DNA of 26,238 nt from JAJZOM01 sp046703545. Its GTDB lineage: Archaea; Thermoplasmatota; Thermoplasmata; Thermoplasmatales; Thermoplasmataceae. Location: NCBI GenBank assembly GCA_046703545.1, contig JBJKSX010000041.1:1-26238 (forward strand). Reading direction: 5' to 3'. The notes under the pieces were generated by a model. That model saw only the letters and a program-made list of their open reading frames with translations, ran no database searches and had not been told where the DNA came from. Made by a program: the position numbers and the translations under genes. This document shows positions 1 through 7,183 of this stretch, one piece after another (positions within the stretch are counted from its first letter, which is position 1; the number at the start of each line of letters is the position of its first letter).

Positions 1-149
1 AGCAGTTTCTCCCCGTAGTCTGCAATGTATTCCGCTGCCCTGTCAAGAAGCGCCTTGTCTGTTGAGGGAGTCTCAATGTTCACAAGCTTTTCCAGGTCAC
101 TGAGGATATTCCCCTCATTCTCTTCCAGGTATTCCTGCATGCTGCTCAT
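1..149 (-). CDS. M20-family peptidase, N-terminal part (cut by window edge)
   Basis: Translating the minus strand from the ATG at 149 gives 49 residues beginning MSSMQEYLEENEGNILSDL and continuing with LEKLVNIETPSTD. The pattern of a helix ending in LxxLVxIETPSxD is typical of the start of M20 zinc metallopeptidases (glutamate carboxypeptidase / acetylornithine deacetylase class). The metal-binding His, Asp and Glu residues lie beyond the window, so activity cannot be judged. The start lies 30 nt downstream of the stop of the enolase-superfamily racemase, so the two are probably cotranscribed. M20 enzymes remove acyl groups from N-acylamino acids or cleave dipeptides, which fits a racemase acting on N-acylamino acids. 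Family call by eye from a short stretch; substrate unknown. Confidence 0.6.
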   Translation of the reverse strand, partial: MSSMQEYLEENEGNILSDLEKLVNIETPSTDKALLDRAAEYIADYGEKL

Positions 150-179
150 TCCAGTCAGCTCTTAATCAATTTCCCTTAT

Positions 180-1271
180 TCAGAATAGCTTGCCCGAGTC
201 CGTGGAAACCTCATTGAGATAGTCCATGTCCACTTCAACGCCTATTCCTGGTCCCGAGTTGGGCTTTATGACTCCCTTCTCCATGGTGAACGTGTTCTTC
301 ACTATGTCCCTGTTGAAGTACTTGTCATTCGGGGATGTGTCTCCGGGGAAGTCCACCAGTTCACTGCTTGCGAGGGAAACATTGAAGGATCTTCCGATGC
401 CAGTTTCAAGCATTCCCCCGACCCAGGCATGGCCTCCATTCTCCCTTGTTATCCTGGCTATCTCCAGGGATTCGGTGAAGCCGGCAGCCCTTCCAGGCTT
501 GATGTTTATTATCTCTCCCGCACCTATCTCAAATGCTTTCCGTGCCCTGTCAGACGAGGTGATGGACTCGTCAAGGCATATTGGGGTGGATATTTCCTTC
601 CTGAGCGTTGCGTGGTCAACAAGGTCATCATGGTCCAGTGGCTGCTCAATGTAAAGGAGATTGAACCTGTCCAGCTTCTTCAAAGTCTCCAGATCATGGA
701 GGGTGTAATCCGTGTTTGCATCAACGCTGAGTGGTATGTCGGGATATGAATCCCTTATGGCAGTGAGTATGGACATTTCCCTTCCATTCTCAATCTTCAC
801 CTTTATTCTCTTGTAACCCCTTTCCAGGGCCCCCTCGATTATTTCAACCATTTTCTCTGGCTTTTCCATTCCGATTGAAACACCAACATCCGCGTATCCC
901 TTTGACTTTCCGATATAATGGCTCATTGCCTTTCCAGCCTTCTTGGCATGGTAATCCCAGAGGAGCATCTCGAGTGCTCCCTTGGCCATATTATGCCCTC
1001 TGACCCTCATTGACCTTTCCAGAAATTCGGCCGGTTCAGGCAGGTCCTTCATCATGTCTGCGAGATAGTTCTTCACAACGTGGAATATGGTGTCGTTGTC
1101 TTCATAACTGTAGAATGGGCCCACATTCGCCACGGATTCAGAAAAGGCGTCGATTCCGTCTGAGTTCAGGTGGAAAATGTATGCCACACGATTGGTCTCC
1201 GTTCCAAAGCTTGTGGTAAAAGGCGCTTTCAGCGGCATGCTGAATTTATGATACGTGAGAGTGGCTGTCAT
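180..1271 (-). CDS. Enolase-superfamily N-acylamino-acid racemase / o-succinylbenzoate synthase-like protein
   Basis: A 363-residue protein of the NSAR/OSBS group (muconate lactonizing enzyme subgroup) of the enolase superfamily. The N-terminal capping domain covers roughly residues 1-120 and the TIM barrel the rest. All expected catalytic residues are visible: the KxK pair K157/K159 (IKVKI), metal ligands D184 (VDAN), E209 (IEQPL) and D234 (LDES), and the second acid/base lysine K258 (INIKPGRAAG), followed by GGMLETGIGR. Members either make o-succinylbenzoate for menaquinone or racemise N-succinyl/N-acyl amino acids. No menaquinone gene is visible nearby, while an M20 peptidase follows 30 nt downstream, which favours the racemase role; that choice is inference. 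A TATA-like TATTTAA box at 1292-1298 places the ATG as a leaderless start. Confidence 0.85.
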   Translation of the reverse strand: MTATLTYHKFSMPLKAPFTTSFGTETNRVAYIFHLNSDGIDAFSESVANVGPFYSYEDNDTIFHVVKNYLADMMKDLPEPAEFLERSMRVRGHNMAKGALEMLLWDYHAKKAGKAMSHYIGKSKGYADVGVSIGMEKPEKMVEIIEGALERGYKRIKVKIENGREMSILTAIRDSYPDIPLSVDANTDYTLHDLETLKKLDRFNLLYIEQPLDHDDLVDHATLRKEISTPICLDESITSSDRARKAFEIGAGEIINIKPGRAAGFTESLEIARITRENGGHAWVGGMLETGIGRSFNVSLASSELVDFPGDTSPNDKYFNRDIVKNTFTMEKGVIKPNSGPGIGVEVDMDYLNEVSTDSGKLF

Positions 1272-1291
1272 GGTGGATGATTTTACCTAGG

Positions 1292-1298
1292 TATTTAA
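1292..1298 (-). promoter_or_regulatory. TATA-like box for the racemase gene
   Basis: Minus-strand TTAAATA, centred about 24 nt upstream of the ATG at 1271. With no Shine-Dalgarno sequence before that ATG, this spacing suggests transcription starts at or next to the start codon. Motif seen by eye only. Confidence 0.4.
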
Positions 1299-1330
1299 CT
1301 CTTGGTTTGAGCTTGTACAGGAAGCGGTTG

Positions 1331-1370
1331 AAAAATAAAAATAAAAAGGAAATGGGGTTGGAAAAAATAT
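1331..1370 (-). terminator. T-rich terminator after the ribonucleotide reductase gene
   Basis: Just past the nrdJ stop codon (1376) the minus strand carries a T6 run (about 1362-1367) and then three T5 runs separated by single A residues (1331-1349). Archaeal RNA polymerase typically stops at such oligo-T tracts without needing a hairpin. It separates nrdJ from the downstream racemase gene. Confidence 0.5.
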
Positions 1371-1375
1371 TCTGT

Positions 1376-3739
1376 TTACTTGTCACACTTTCCAGTGGGG
1401 CAGGCAGGATCAAAAGTGGCACTGAGCTTGAGGTACTTGTCCGGGACGGAGGTCATGAGCTCAATAGTCTGCTTCTCAGCCTCAGGCTGCTTTGACGGTG
1501 CAGGCTTGGCCTTCTTCTCCTCCTTCTGTGCCTTTGTTCCGCTGTAGAGAACCTGCTCGGATTTGCTTCTGTCCCTGTATACGGTGATTCCCTTGCAGTG
1601 GAGTTCATGTGCCATGAGGTATGCTTTTGCAATGTCCTGTGGCGTGGCATCAGCAGGAAGGTTGATTGTCTTTGAAACGCCAGAATCACAGTACCTCTGG
1701 AATGTTGCCTGCATTAGGACGTGCCATTCAGGGTCAATTTCGTGCGCTGTAACAAACATCCTCTTGATGTCTTCCGGAAGTTCCACGTCGTGCAGGTTTC
1801 CAGTCTTGGCAACCTCGTGCATCAGGTCTTCTGAGTAGAGGTTCCTGTCCTTGAGCATCTGCTCAAAGATCGGGTTGACTTCCATTAGTTCCTGCCCGTT
1901 CAGCACATGCCTGACGAATGCTATTGCAAAGAGTGGCTCAATGGAGGAAGAGCAGTTTGCGATGATCGATATTGTCCCGGTTGGAGCAATTGTTGTGGTG
2001 GTGGAGTTCCTCCTCTTTATGCCTTCCTGGTCGTATGTTGAGCCATACCAGCCGGGGAAGACGCCTCTCTCGTCCGCAAGGAATGTGGATTCTGCGTGTG
2101 ATTCATCTTCGAGGAAGCTCATGACTCTCTCTGCCATTTCAAGGCCGTCACCGCTGTTGTATGGTATTCCAAGAAGAACAAGCAGGTCTGCGAAACCCAT
2201 GTATCCAAGTCCTATCTTCCTGGTTGTCCTTGCCATCTTCTCTATCTTGTCAACAGGGAATTTGTTTGCATCGATCACATTGTCAAGGAATTTAGTGGAA
2301 AGGTGCGTGATCTCCTTCAGGTGATCCCAGTCAACCTCCCCATCCTTCACGAACTTTCCAAGGTTGATTGATCCAAGATTGCATGGTTCGTATGGCATGA
2401 GGGGCTGCTCACCGCAGGGGTTTGTTGCCTCTATGTCGGCTAGATGCCTGACCGGGTTCTTCCTGTTTATCTCATCCAGGAAAATGAGGCCTGGATCAGC
2501 TGTCTGCCATGCCTTGTTGACTATGGTTTCCCACATTGTCTTGGCCTTGATCCTGTTCTTGACCTTTCCAGTTTTGGGGCTCTTGAGTTCTATGTAGTCA
2601 TCTGCATCGAGCTTCTCAAAGAACTCGTCTGTTATTCCCACTGAAATATTGAAGTTGCTAAGCACGGTGTTCTCGGAATCCTTGCTCATGATGAATTCCA
2701 TGATGTCAGGGTGGTCATACCTGAGAATTCCCATATTGGCTCCTCTCCTCTTTCCTCCCTGCTTGATCACGTCTGTGGTGGTGTCAAAAATCTTCATGAA
2801 GGAAACGGGGCCGGAAGCGACCCCCTTTGTCGAACCAACAATGTCATCTTTCTCCCTCAGCCTTGAGAATGCAAATCCTGTGCCTCCTCCCGACTTGTGG
2901 ATCATTGCCTGGTATTTCAGGGACTCAAATATCTCTTCAATGCTGTCGGGCACAGGTAGCACGAAACATGCAGAGAGCTGGCCCAGCCTTGCACCGGCGT
3001 TCATCAAGGTCGGGGAATTTGGTATGAATTCCAGCTTCGTCATCATTTCATAGTATTTCTCAATGGTCTCAGAAGCGGTGGTGGGCTTTGTCTGGGCGAA
3101 ATCGAGAAATTCCTCGTATGTGCCTGTCAACTCCTCCTCACCAACAAGGTGGCCGTGAGCCCTTTCAAGGATCTCAAGCTGCGTCTTTGAAAGGGAACCA
3201 AACACTTTTCCCTCCCTGGGGAGTTTGCCTGTCTTCTGGTAGTTCCTGTAGTCATAGAGGAGTTCAACAACACCTATGTGTGTGGCAACTCTCCTGAACA
3301 TCTGGCTTGGAGTTTCAACAATCTTGCCCTCTTCATCCTTGAGCAGGTATCTGGCTTCCAGGGTCTTGATTGCATTGATTGACAGTTTCAGGTCATCTTT
3401 AACGCCCAGCCTGGCCTTTTCTTCCCTGATGGTCCTTCTTCTTTCCCTGTACAGTATATAGGCTTTGGCAACCTCACTGTACCTGTTCCCTTTCCTTGCG
3501 GATGCCATGAGGACGCTTTCTACCTTGTCCTGTATCTGTTCCACAGTAGGAGTCAGGGTTTCCTTCTGAACTTCTCTAATGACCTTGTCTGCTATCTCAT
3601 CAGCTTCCTTCATGGAACCTGTCTTGAGTGAGAGCATGGCCTTGTAGATGGCTCTGGAGATCTTTGAGATGACAAAATCAACCTCAGACCCATCACGCTT
3701 TATGATCTTCTTTATCTTGTATTCCTGCTCTATCATCAT
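1376..3739 (-). CDS. nrdJ: Adenosylcobalamin-dependent (class II) ribonucleoside-diphosphate reductase
   Basis: About 787 residues. It reduces ribonucleotides to deoxyribonucleotides using a B12-generated thiyl radical. Numbered from the ATG at 3739, residues 8-100 form an ATP-cone domain (IIKRDGSEVDF). The ten-stranded barrel carries the active-site signature NPCGEQPL with radical Cys442 and Glu444, the partner Cys258 (LSACFV), and CNLGSINLG. The tail has the redox pair C780/C785 (CPTGKC) after a Lys/Ala/Pro/Glu-rich linker, as expected for class II enzymes recycled by thioredoxin. A GTG at 3748 and tandem ATGs at 3739 and 3736 are all possible starts; I prefer 3739 because GTGAT lies 4 nt before it. 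No NrdA/NrdB partner is nearby. B12 dependence is inferred from the family. Confidence 0.95.
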   Translation of the reverse strand: MMIEQEYKIKKIIKRDGSEVDFVISKISRAIYKAMLSLKTGSMKEADEIADKVIREVQKETLTPTVEQIQDKVESVLMASARKGNRYSEVAKAYILYRERRRTIREEKARLGVKDDLKLSINAIKTLEARYLLKDEEGKIVETPSQMFRRVATHIGVVELLYDYRNYQKTGKLPREGKVFGSLSKTQLEILERAHGHLVGEEELTGTYEEFLDFAQTKPTTASETIEKYYEMMTKLEFIPNSPTLMNAGARLGQLSACFVLPVPDSIEEIFESLKYQAMIHKSGGGTGFAFSRLREKDDIVGSTKGVASGPVSFMKIFDTTTDVIKQGGKRRGANMGILRYDHPDIMEFIMSKDSENTVLSNFNISVGITDEFFEKLDADDYIELKSPKTGKVKNRIKAKTMWETIVNKAWQTADPGLIFLDEINRKNPVRHLADIEATNPCGEQPLMPYEPCNLGSINLGKFVKDGEVDWDHLKEITHLSTKFLDNVIDANKFPVDKIEKMARTTRKIGLGYMGFADLLVLLGIPYNSGDGLEMAERVMSFLEDESHAESTFLADERGVFPGWYGSTYDQEGIKRRNSTTTTIAPTGTISIIANCSSSIEPLFAIAFVRHVLNGQELMEVNPIFEQMLKDRNLYSEDLMHEVAKTGNLHDVELPEDIKRMFVTAHEIDPEWHVLMQATFQRYCDSGVSKTINLPADATPQDIAKAYLMAHELHCKGITVYRDRSKSEQVLYSGTKAQKEEKKAKPAPSKQPEAEKQTIELMTSVPDKYLKLSATFDPACPTGKCDK

Positions 3740-3831
3740 TCGTATCACTTCATCGTCGGTAACGTTATCATTCCGCTGAACTACTTCTAATAATGTGCCA
3801 CCAAATGTTGTTAAAGGTAGTTTACCAGCCC

Positions 3832-3847
3832 TGATAAAATATTATCA
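3832..3847. promoter_or_regulatory. Inverted repeat over the probable nrdJ TATA box
   Basis: TGATAA-AATA-TTATCA is a 6+4+6 perfect dyad. On the minus strand its core reads TATTTTAT, the best TATA-like element upstream of nrdJ, which would give a leader of about 70 nt. A dyad lying on the TATA element is the usual geometry of an archaeal repressor site. Nearby half-sites TGAT/ATCA recur, including the palindrome ATCATGAT at 3860-3867. Confidence 0.4.
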
Positions 3848-3887
3848 AACCTGGTCAACATCATGATAACGAATCATTTACACATTC

Positions 3888-3922
3888 TGATCATATATTT
3901 CTTTTGTTAGCTTTTGATCATA
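3888..3922. repeat. Two direct copies of TGATCATA
   Basis: TGATCATA occurs at 3888-3895 and again at 3915-3922, a repeat distance of 27 nt. Each contains the palindrome TGATCA. Together with the TGAT/ATCA words at 3832-3876 they make a cluster that may be a regulator-binding array. No function is shown. Confidence 0.35.
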
Positions 3923-4053
3923 ATAAATGACCTTGAATTTCCTATGGTCCCCTTGCATATAAAGTTCATGTGGAGCCCATTAAATCAACAGTTTACGGAG
4001 CAATCATTTGTTCCACAAACGGGTGCAAAAAAATGTATTGGACCATGATGGAA

Positions 4054-4070
4054 TTTCTATTATATAGAAA
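4054..4070. promoter_or_regulatory. Perfect 7+3+7 dyad upstream of the formiminotransferase operon
   Basis: TTTCTAT-TAT-ATAGAAA is a perfect inverted repeat. It is very AT-rich and sits just before a TATA-like element at 4080-4087, so an operator is more likely than a stable RNA hairpin. Confidence 0.35.
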
Positions 4071-4073
4071 CTA

Positions 4074-4092
4074 TTGACCTATATATTGTCAA
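4074..4092 (+). promoter_or_regulatory. TATA-like box flanked by inverted TTGAC/GTCAA arms
   Basis: TTGAC-CTATATATT-GTCAA: the two 5-nt arms are exact inverted copies and enclose a TATATATT core. This could be an upstream regulated promoter for the formimino operon, with start near 4107. Confidence 0.35.
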
Positions 4093-4125
4093 GATAGTGA
4101 TTATGGCACCAAGAACATTTCAAAA

Positions 4126-4133
4126 TTTAATAA
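4126..4133 (+). promoter_or_regulatory. TATA-like box for the formiminotransferase gene
   Basis: TTTAATAA, centred about 26 nt before the ATG at 4156. There is no Shine-Dalgarno sequence ahead of that ATG, so a leaderless transcript from this box is the simplest reading. Confidence 0.45.
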
Positions 4134-4155
4134 TGGGTCAGGTTATTTCTCACTC

Positions 4156-5052
4156 ATGAAAACTGTCGAATGCGTTCCCAATTTCAGTGAGGGCCGTGAT
4201 CGTGACAAGGTTGAGAAAATTGTGAAGGCAATCACATCCGTTGAAGGCGTGAAGCTCCTGGATATGGAGATGGATGAGAACCACAACAGGAGTGTGGTCT
4301 CATTTGTCGCTGATACTGACCACGCAGTTGAGGCAGCCTTTGCAGGCATTTCAAAGGCAGCAGAACTCATAGACCTGAACAACCATTCAGGGGAACACCC
4401 CAGGTTTGGTGCAGCAGACGTGATTCCATTCATTCCACTGACAGGTGCAAAGATGGAGGACTGCATTGAACTGGCTAAGGCTCTTGGGGAGAAAGTCGGC
4501 AGGGAACTGTCCATACCGGTGTACATGTATGGGGATGCTGCATCCAGGGACAGCAGGAAGAACCTGGAGGGAATCAGGAAAAAGAGCTTCCAGTATGAGC
4601 AGCTCAGGGAATCAATAGGCGAGGACGAATGGGCACCTGACTTTGGCCCCCAGAAAGTTGGCCCTGCTGGGGCAAGCATAATCGGGACAAGGGATTTCCT
4701 CATTGCTTACAATGTCAACCTAAATACACAGGACATGGATGTTGGGAAGAAGATAGCAAGGGCCCTGAGGGCAAAAACAGGGGGGTTCACATTTGTCAAG
4801 GCGCTCGCCTTTTATCTGGAGGACAAGAAGATGGTTCAGATTTCAATGAACCTGACCAATTACAGGAAGACGCCAATTTACAGGGCCTTTGAGCTCGTGA
4901 AGATGGAAGCCTCCAGGTATGGTGTCAATGTTGTGGAGTCTGAGGTTGTGGGCCTTGTGCCTGAGGAGGCAGTGGTGGAAGCTGCCAAGTTCTACATGCA
5001 GGTCAACGGATTCAAGATGGACCAGATCCTGGAGAGGAAAATATGGGGATAG
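4156..5052 (+). CDS. ftcD: Glutamate formiminotransferase (formimidoyltransferase domain protein)
   Basis: 298 residues, matching in length the formiminotransferase half of mammalian FTCD. It moves the formimino group of N-formimino-L-glutamate to tetrahydrofolate, giving 5-formimidoyl-THF and glutamate. Family marks are the start VECVPNFSEGRD, DMEMDENHNRSVVSFV, and NHSGEHPRFGAADVIPFIPL, in which H81 corresponds to the catalytic histidine. The final codons overlap the ATG of the cyclodeaminase gene by 10 nt, so the two activities, fused in animals, are separate but translationally coupled here. Histidine-degradation genes that would supply formiminoglutamate are not in the window. The start is supported by the TATA-like box at 4126-4133 and by homology beginning at the first residues. 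Confidence 0.93.
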   Translation: MKTVECVPNFSEGRDRDKVEKIVKAITSVEGVKLLDMEMDENHNRSVVSFVADTDHAVEAAFAGISKAAELIDLNNHSGEHPRFGAADVIPFIPLTGAKMEDCIELAKALGEKVGRELSIPVYMYGDAASRDSRKNLEGIRKKSFQYEQLRESIGEDEWAPDFGPQKVGPAGASIIGTRDFLIAYNVNLNTQDMDVGKKIARALRAKTGGFTFVKALAFYLEDKKMVQISMNLTNYRKTPIYRAFELVKMEASRYGVNVVESEVVGLVPEEAVVEAAKFYMQVNGFKMDQILERKIWG

Positions 5053-5669
5053 AAATGGAATCTATGGATAGTTTTATGGAAAGGCTTGCCAGTTCGAGCC
5101 CTGCGCCCGGCGGTGGCGCAGCCAGCAGCATGGTCGCCCTTGTTGGCGCATCCCTGAATGCAATGGTGGCTGGCCTAACAGCAGGAAAGAAGGGCTATGA
5201 AGGAAGCCAGAAGGTAGTTGAGAGGATAGGTAAGAGGTCTGGTGAACTTCTTACGGAGCTGAGGGAGCTCATGAAGGAGGATGAGGAAGCATTCAACCTG
5301 ATAGTGGGCGCGTGGAAAATGCCCAAATCAACAGAGGAAGAAAAGAAGGCCAGGGCTAAGGCGCTCCAGGATGCCACCAGCGTTGCAATCGCCGTTCCAT
5401 GGAAGATTGCAGCTGCATCGCAGGAGATACTCAGGATGGCCGCAGAACTTGTCACATATGGAAACAGGAACGCGGTTACTGATGCAGGCTGTTCCCTTGA
5501 ATTCTCAATGGCAGCCATAAGGGGAGTGTTCCAGAATATTAAGATCAACCTGAAGTCCCTCAAGGATGAGGAGAAGGTCGAATCAGAGAAAATCAAGATG
5601 AAGCTGTTCCTTGAGGATTCACGTGAGGTCTTCGACAAGGCCATGAAGGAACTCGAGGGCAAGCTGTGA
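5043..5669 (+). CDS. fchA: Formimidoyltetrahydrofolate cyclodeaminase
   Basis: 208 residues, the usual length of stand-alone cyclodeaminases, which are all-helical. It converts 5-formimidoyl-THF to 5,10-methenyl-THF with release of ammonia, completing the step begun by the preceding gene. The family hallmark is the glycine-rich N-terminal segment SSSPAPGGGAASSMVALVGA followed by LNAMVAGLTAGKKGYE. The central part is rich in Lys, Glu and Ala helices, and a conserved-looking GNRNAVTDAGCSLEFSMAAI lies near residue 140. The start ATG overlaps the formiminotransferase stop region (ATGGGGATAG), a coupling arrangement; in-frame Met5 and Met8 are alternatives. The next gene begins 10-16 nt downstream on the same strand. 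Confidence 0.9.
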   Translation: MGIEMESMDSFMERLASSSPAPGGGAASSMVALVGASLNAMVAGLTAGKKGYEGSQKVVERIGKRSGELLTELRELMKEDEEAFNLIVGAWKMPKSTEEEKKARAKALQDATSVAIAVPWKIAAASQEILRMAAELVTYGNRNAVTDAGCSLEFSMAAIRGVFQNIKINLKSLKDEEKVESEKIKMKLFLEDSREVFDKAMKELEGKL

Positions 5670-5674
5670 AAATG

Positions 5675-5679
5675 GGTGA
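5675..5679 (+). promoter_or_regulatory. Shine-Dalgarno site for threonine ammonia-lyase
   Basis: GGTGA with a 6-nt spacer to the ATG at 5686. It argues for that start instead of the in-frame ATG at 5680, which abuts the motif. One of the few clear ribosome-binding sites in the window, as expected for an internal operon gene. Confidence 0.55.
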
Positions 5680-5685
5680 ATGCAG

Positions 5686-6906
5686 ATGAAGGACGGACTT
5701 CCGGAATTGGCAGAAATACGAGAGGCGAAGGAGTATCTGAGGGGAAAGGCCAACAGGACAGAACTGGTGCGTTCCAGCACCTTTAGCGAGATGTTTGGGG
5801 GTGAAGTCTACTTCAAGATGGAAAACCACCAGAAAACAGGCTCCTTCAAGGCAAGGGGCGCCCTTTTCAGGGCTTCCAAGTTCACCGATGAGGAAAAGAG
5901 AAGGGGGGTGATCACTGCAAGTTCCGGAAACCACGCCCAGGGGGTGGCCTACGCAGCCAAGTTCAACGGGATAAGCGCGAAGATTGTAATGCCTGCCCAC
6001 ACAATTCCAGCCAAGATTAACGCAGTCCAGGGTTACGGTGCTGAAGTTGTCCTGGAGGGATCAGACTACACAGAGGCGAAGGCAGTGGCTGACAGGATCA
6101 TGGAAGAAGAGGGCAGGGTCTTCATGGAGGCTTTCAACGACCCATACATCATTTCAGGCCAGGGGACCGTTGGCCTGGAGATCATGGAGGACCTTGCGGA
6201 TGTTGATGTAATTGTAGTCCCACTTGGAGGTGGGGGCTTGATTTCCGGAGTTGCCATAGCCGCAAAGAGCATCAATCCGGATGTTGAAATCATAGGGGTC
6301 GAGTCTGAACTTTCAGATTCAATGCTCAAATCAATCGAAGCTGGGAAGATAATCCCGCATACCAGCGGCCAGAGCATAGCCGAAGGCATATCAGTGAAAT
6401 ACCCTGGAGAGCTCACTTTCAGGGCTGTCCAGAAATACGTAGACCACATAGTGACAGTGAGCGACGAGTCCATAGCGCTTGCAATCTACAAGCTGCTGGA
6501 GAGGAACAAGACCCTTGTTGAGCCATCCGGGGCTGCCACTGTGGCTGCCCTGATGGACGGAAAGATTGACATTAAGGGGAAGAAGGCAGCGGTCATAATC
6601 TCAGGGGGGAACATCAACTTCCTGCTACTTTCCAAGATAATATACAAATCGCTTCAGATAGAGTCAAAGCTCGTGAGGCTTGAATTCAAGATACTGGACA
6701 AGCCCGGAGCCCTCCACAGGATATCGGAAGCAATCTCGTCCATTGGGGGCAACGTTTACCACGCTGAGGTCAACAACCTGTCGCGGAACACTCCTGTTGG
6801 ATACCAGACGGTCACCTTCACAGTCAATGTCAGGGACGCTGGCCACCTTGAAACCCTCCTGGAGAAATTCAGGGCCATGGATCTGGCCTATGAGATAATC
6901 ACCTGA
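5686..6906 (+). CDS. ilvA: Threonine ammonia-lyase (threonine dehydratase) with C-terminal ACT domain
   Basis: About 406 residues. A PLP enzyme that deaminates threonine (and often serine) to 2-oxobutyrate and ammonia. The fold-type II core runs to about residue 320: FKMENHQKTGSFKARGA contains the PLP lysine K55, SSGNHAQGVAYAA binds the cofactor phosphate/carboxylate side, and a glycine loop PLGGGGLISG lies near residue 180. A single ACT domain follows (LEFKILDKPGALHRISEAI), a place for amino-acid feedback. This size with one ACT domain is found in both catabolic and biosynthetic enzymes, so its use in isoleucine synthesis or amino-acid breakdown is open. It is the third gene of the formimino operon, 16 nt after the cyclodeaminase. 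The end overlaps the convergent acylphosphatase gene by 8 nt. Confidence 0.92.
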   Translation: MKDGLPELAEIREAKEYLRGKANRTELVRSSTFSEMFGGEVYFKMENHQKTGSFKARGALFRASKFTDEEKRRGVITASSGNHAQGVAYAAKFNGISAKIVMPAHTIPAKINAVQGYGAEVVLEGSDYTEAKAVADRIMEEEGRVFMEAFNDPYIISGQGTVGLEIMEDLADVDVIVVPLGGGGLISGVAIAAKSINPDVEIIGVESELSDSMLKSIEAGKIIPHTSGQSIAEGISVKYPGELTFRAVQKYVDHIVTVSDESIALAIYKLLERNKTLVEPSGAATVAALMDGKIDIKGKKAAVIISGGNINFLLLSKIIYKSLQIESKLVRLEFKILDKPGALHRISEAISSIGGNVYHAEVNNLSRNTPVGYQTVTFTVNVRDAGHLETLLEKFRAMDLAYEIIT

Positions 6907-7171
6907 GCACTACAAAATCAGTGAAGTCCCTGACCTCGTCCTCCAGGGACTCAAATTTTTCCACCTTTGCCGGAAATAGCTCCGTGCATGACCTGTGGAT
7001 TGCGGATTGTATAACCTGCGGTTCACCCTCAATGTGGGCTTCCACCGAACCATCAGGCAGGTTCTTGACCCAGCCTGTGAGATTAAGGCTCTTGGCCAGC
7101 TTGGTGAAATTGCGCCTGAAGTTTACGCCCTGCACGTGCCCATAGAATCTGACGCTTCTTGCAACTGCCAT
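6899..7171 (-). CDS. acyP: Acylphosphatase
   Basis: 90 residues, the standard size of this small alpha/beta enzyme, which hydrolyses carboxyl-phosphate bonds such as acetyl phosphate or carbamoyl phosphate. The signature FYGHVQGVNFRRN carries the phosphate loop and catalytic arginine (R19), and GWVKNLPDGSVE carries the catalytic asparagine. It starts 12 nt after the stop of the DRG GTPase gene and is almost surely cotranscribed with it. The ATG at 7171 gives the family-typical start. Its physiological substrate is not known from sequence. Confidence 0.93.
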   Translation of the reverse strand: MAVARSVRFYGHVQGVNFRRNFTKLAKSLNLTGWVKNLPDGSVEAHIEGEPQVIQSAIHRSCTELFPAKVEKFESLEDEVRDFTDFVVLR

Positions 7172-7183
7172 TTTTCAATCCCC

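Larger units (their letters stand above)
3740..4155. other. Long AT-rich divergent intergenic region with clustered dyads
   Basis: About 415 bases without a convincing gene between divergently transcribed nrdJ and the formiminotransferase operon. It is clearly more AT-rich than its flanks and holds several short perfect inverted repeats, repeated TGATCATA words and at least two TATA-like boxes, listed separately. The only reading frame of note is a 18-codon one at 4103-4159. I see no tRNA-like or recognisable riboswitch core. Confidence 0.6.

Noticed and set aside
1563..3461. Several plus-strand frames of 60-157 codons opposite nrdJ
   Set aside because: They mirror the ribonucleotide reductase codons, show no family pattern and no promoter, so they are shadows.
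3740..4155. Cobalamin riboswitch upstream of the B12-dependent reductase
   Set aside because: I see no B12-box-like core or the expected set of paired stems on the minus strand; the spacer holds only short AT-rich dyads.
4143..4703. Open minus-strand frame of 186 codons opposite ftcD
   Set aside because: It is antisense to a clear formiminotransferase and its sequence is a low-complexity Ser/Pro/Leu shadow of the sense codons.
6066..6473. Minus-strand frame of 135 codons inside ilvA
   Set aside because: Shadow of the threonine ammonia-lyase core, with Ser/Pro/Thr-rich composition caused by the opposite strand.
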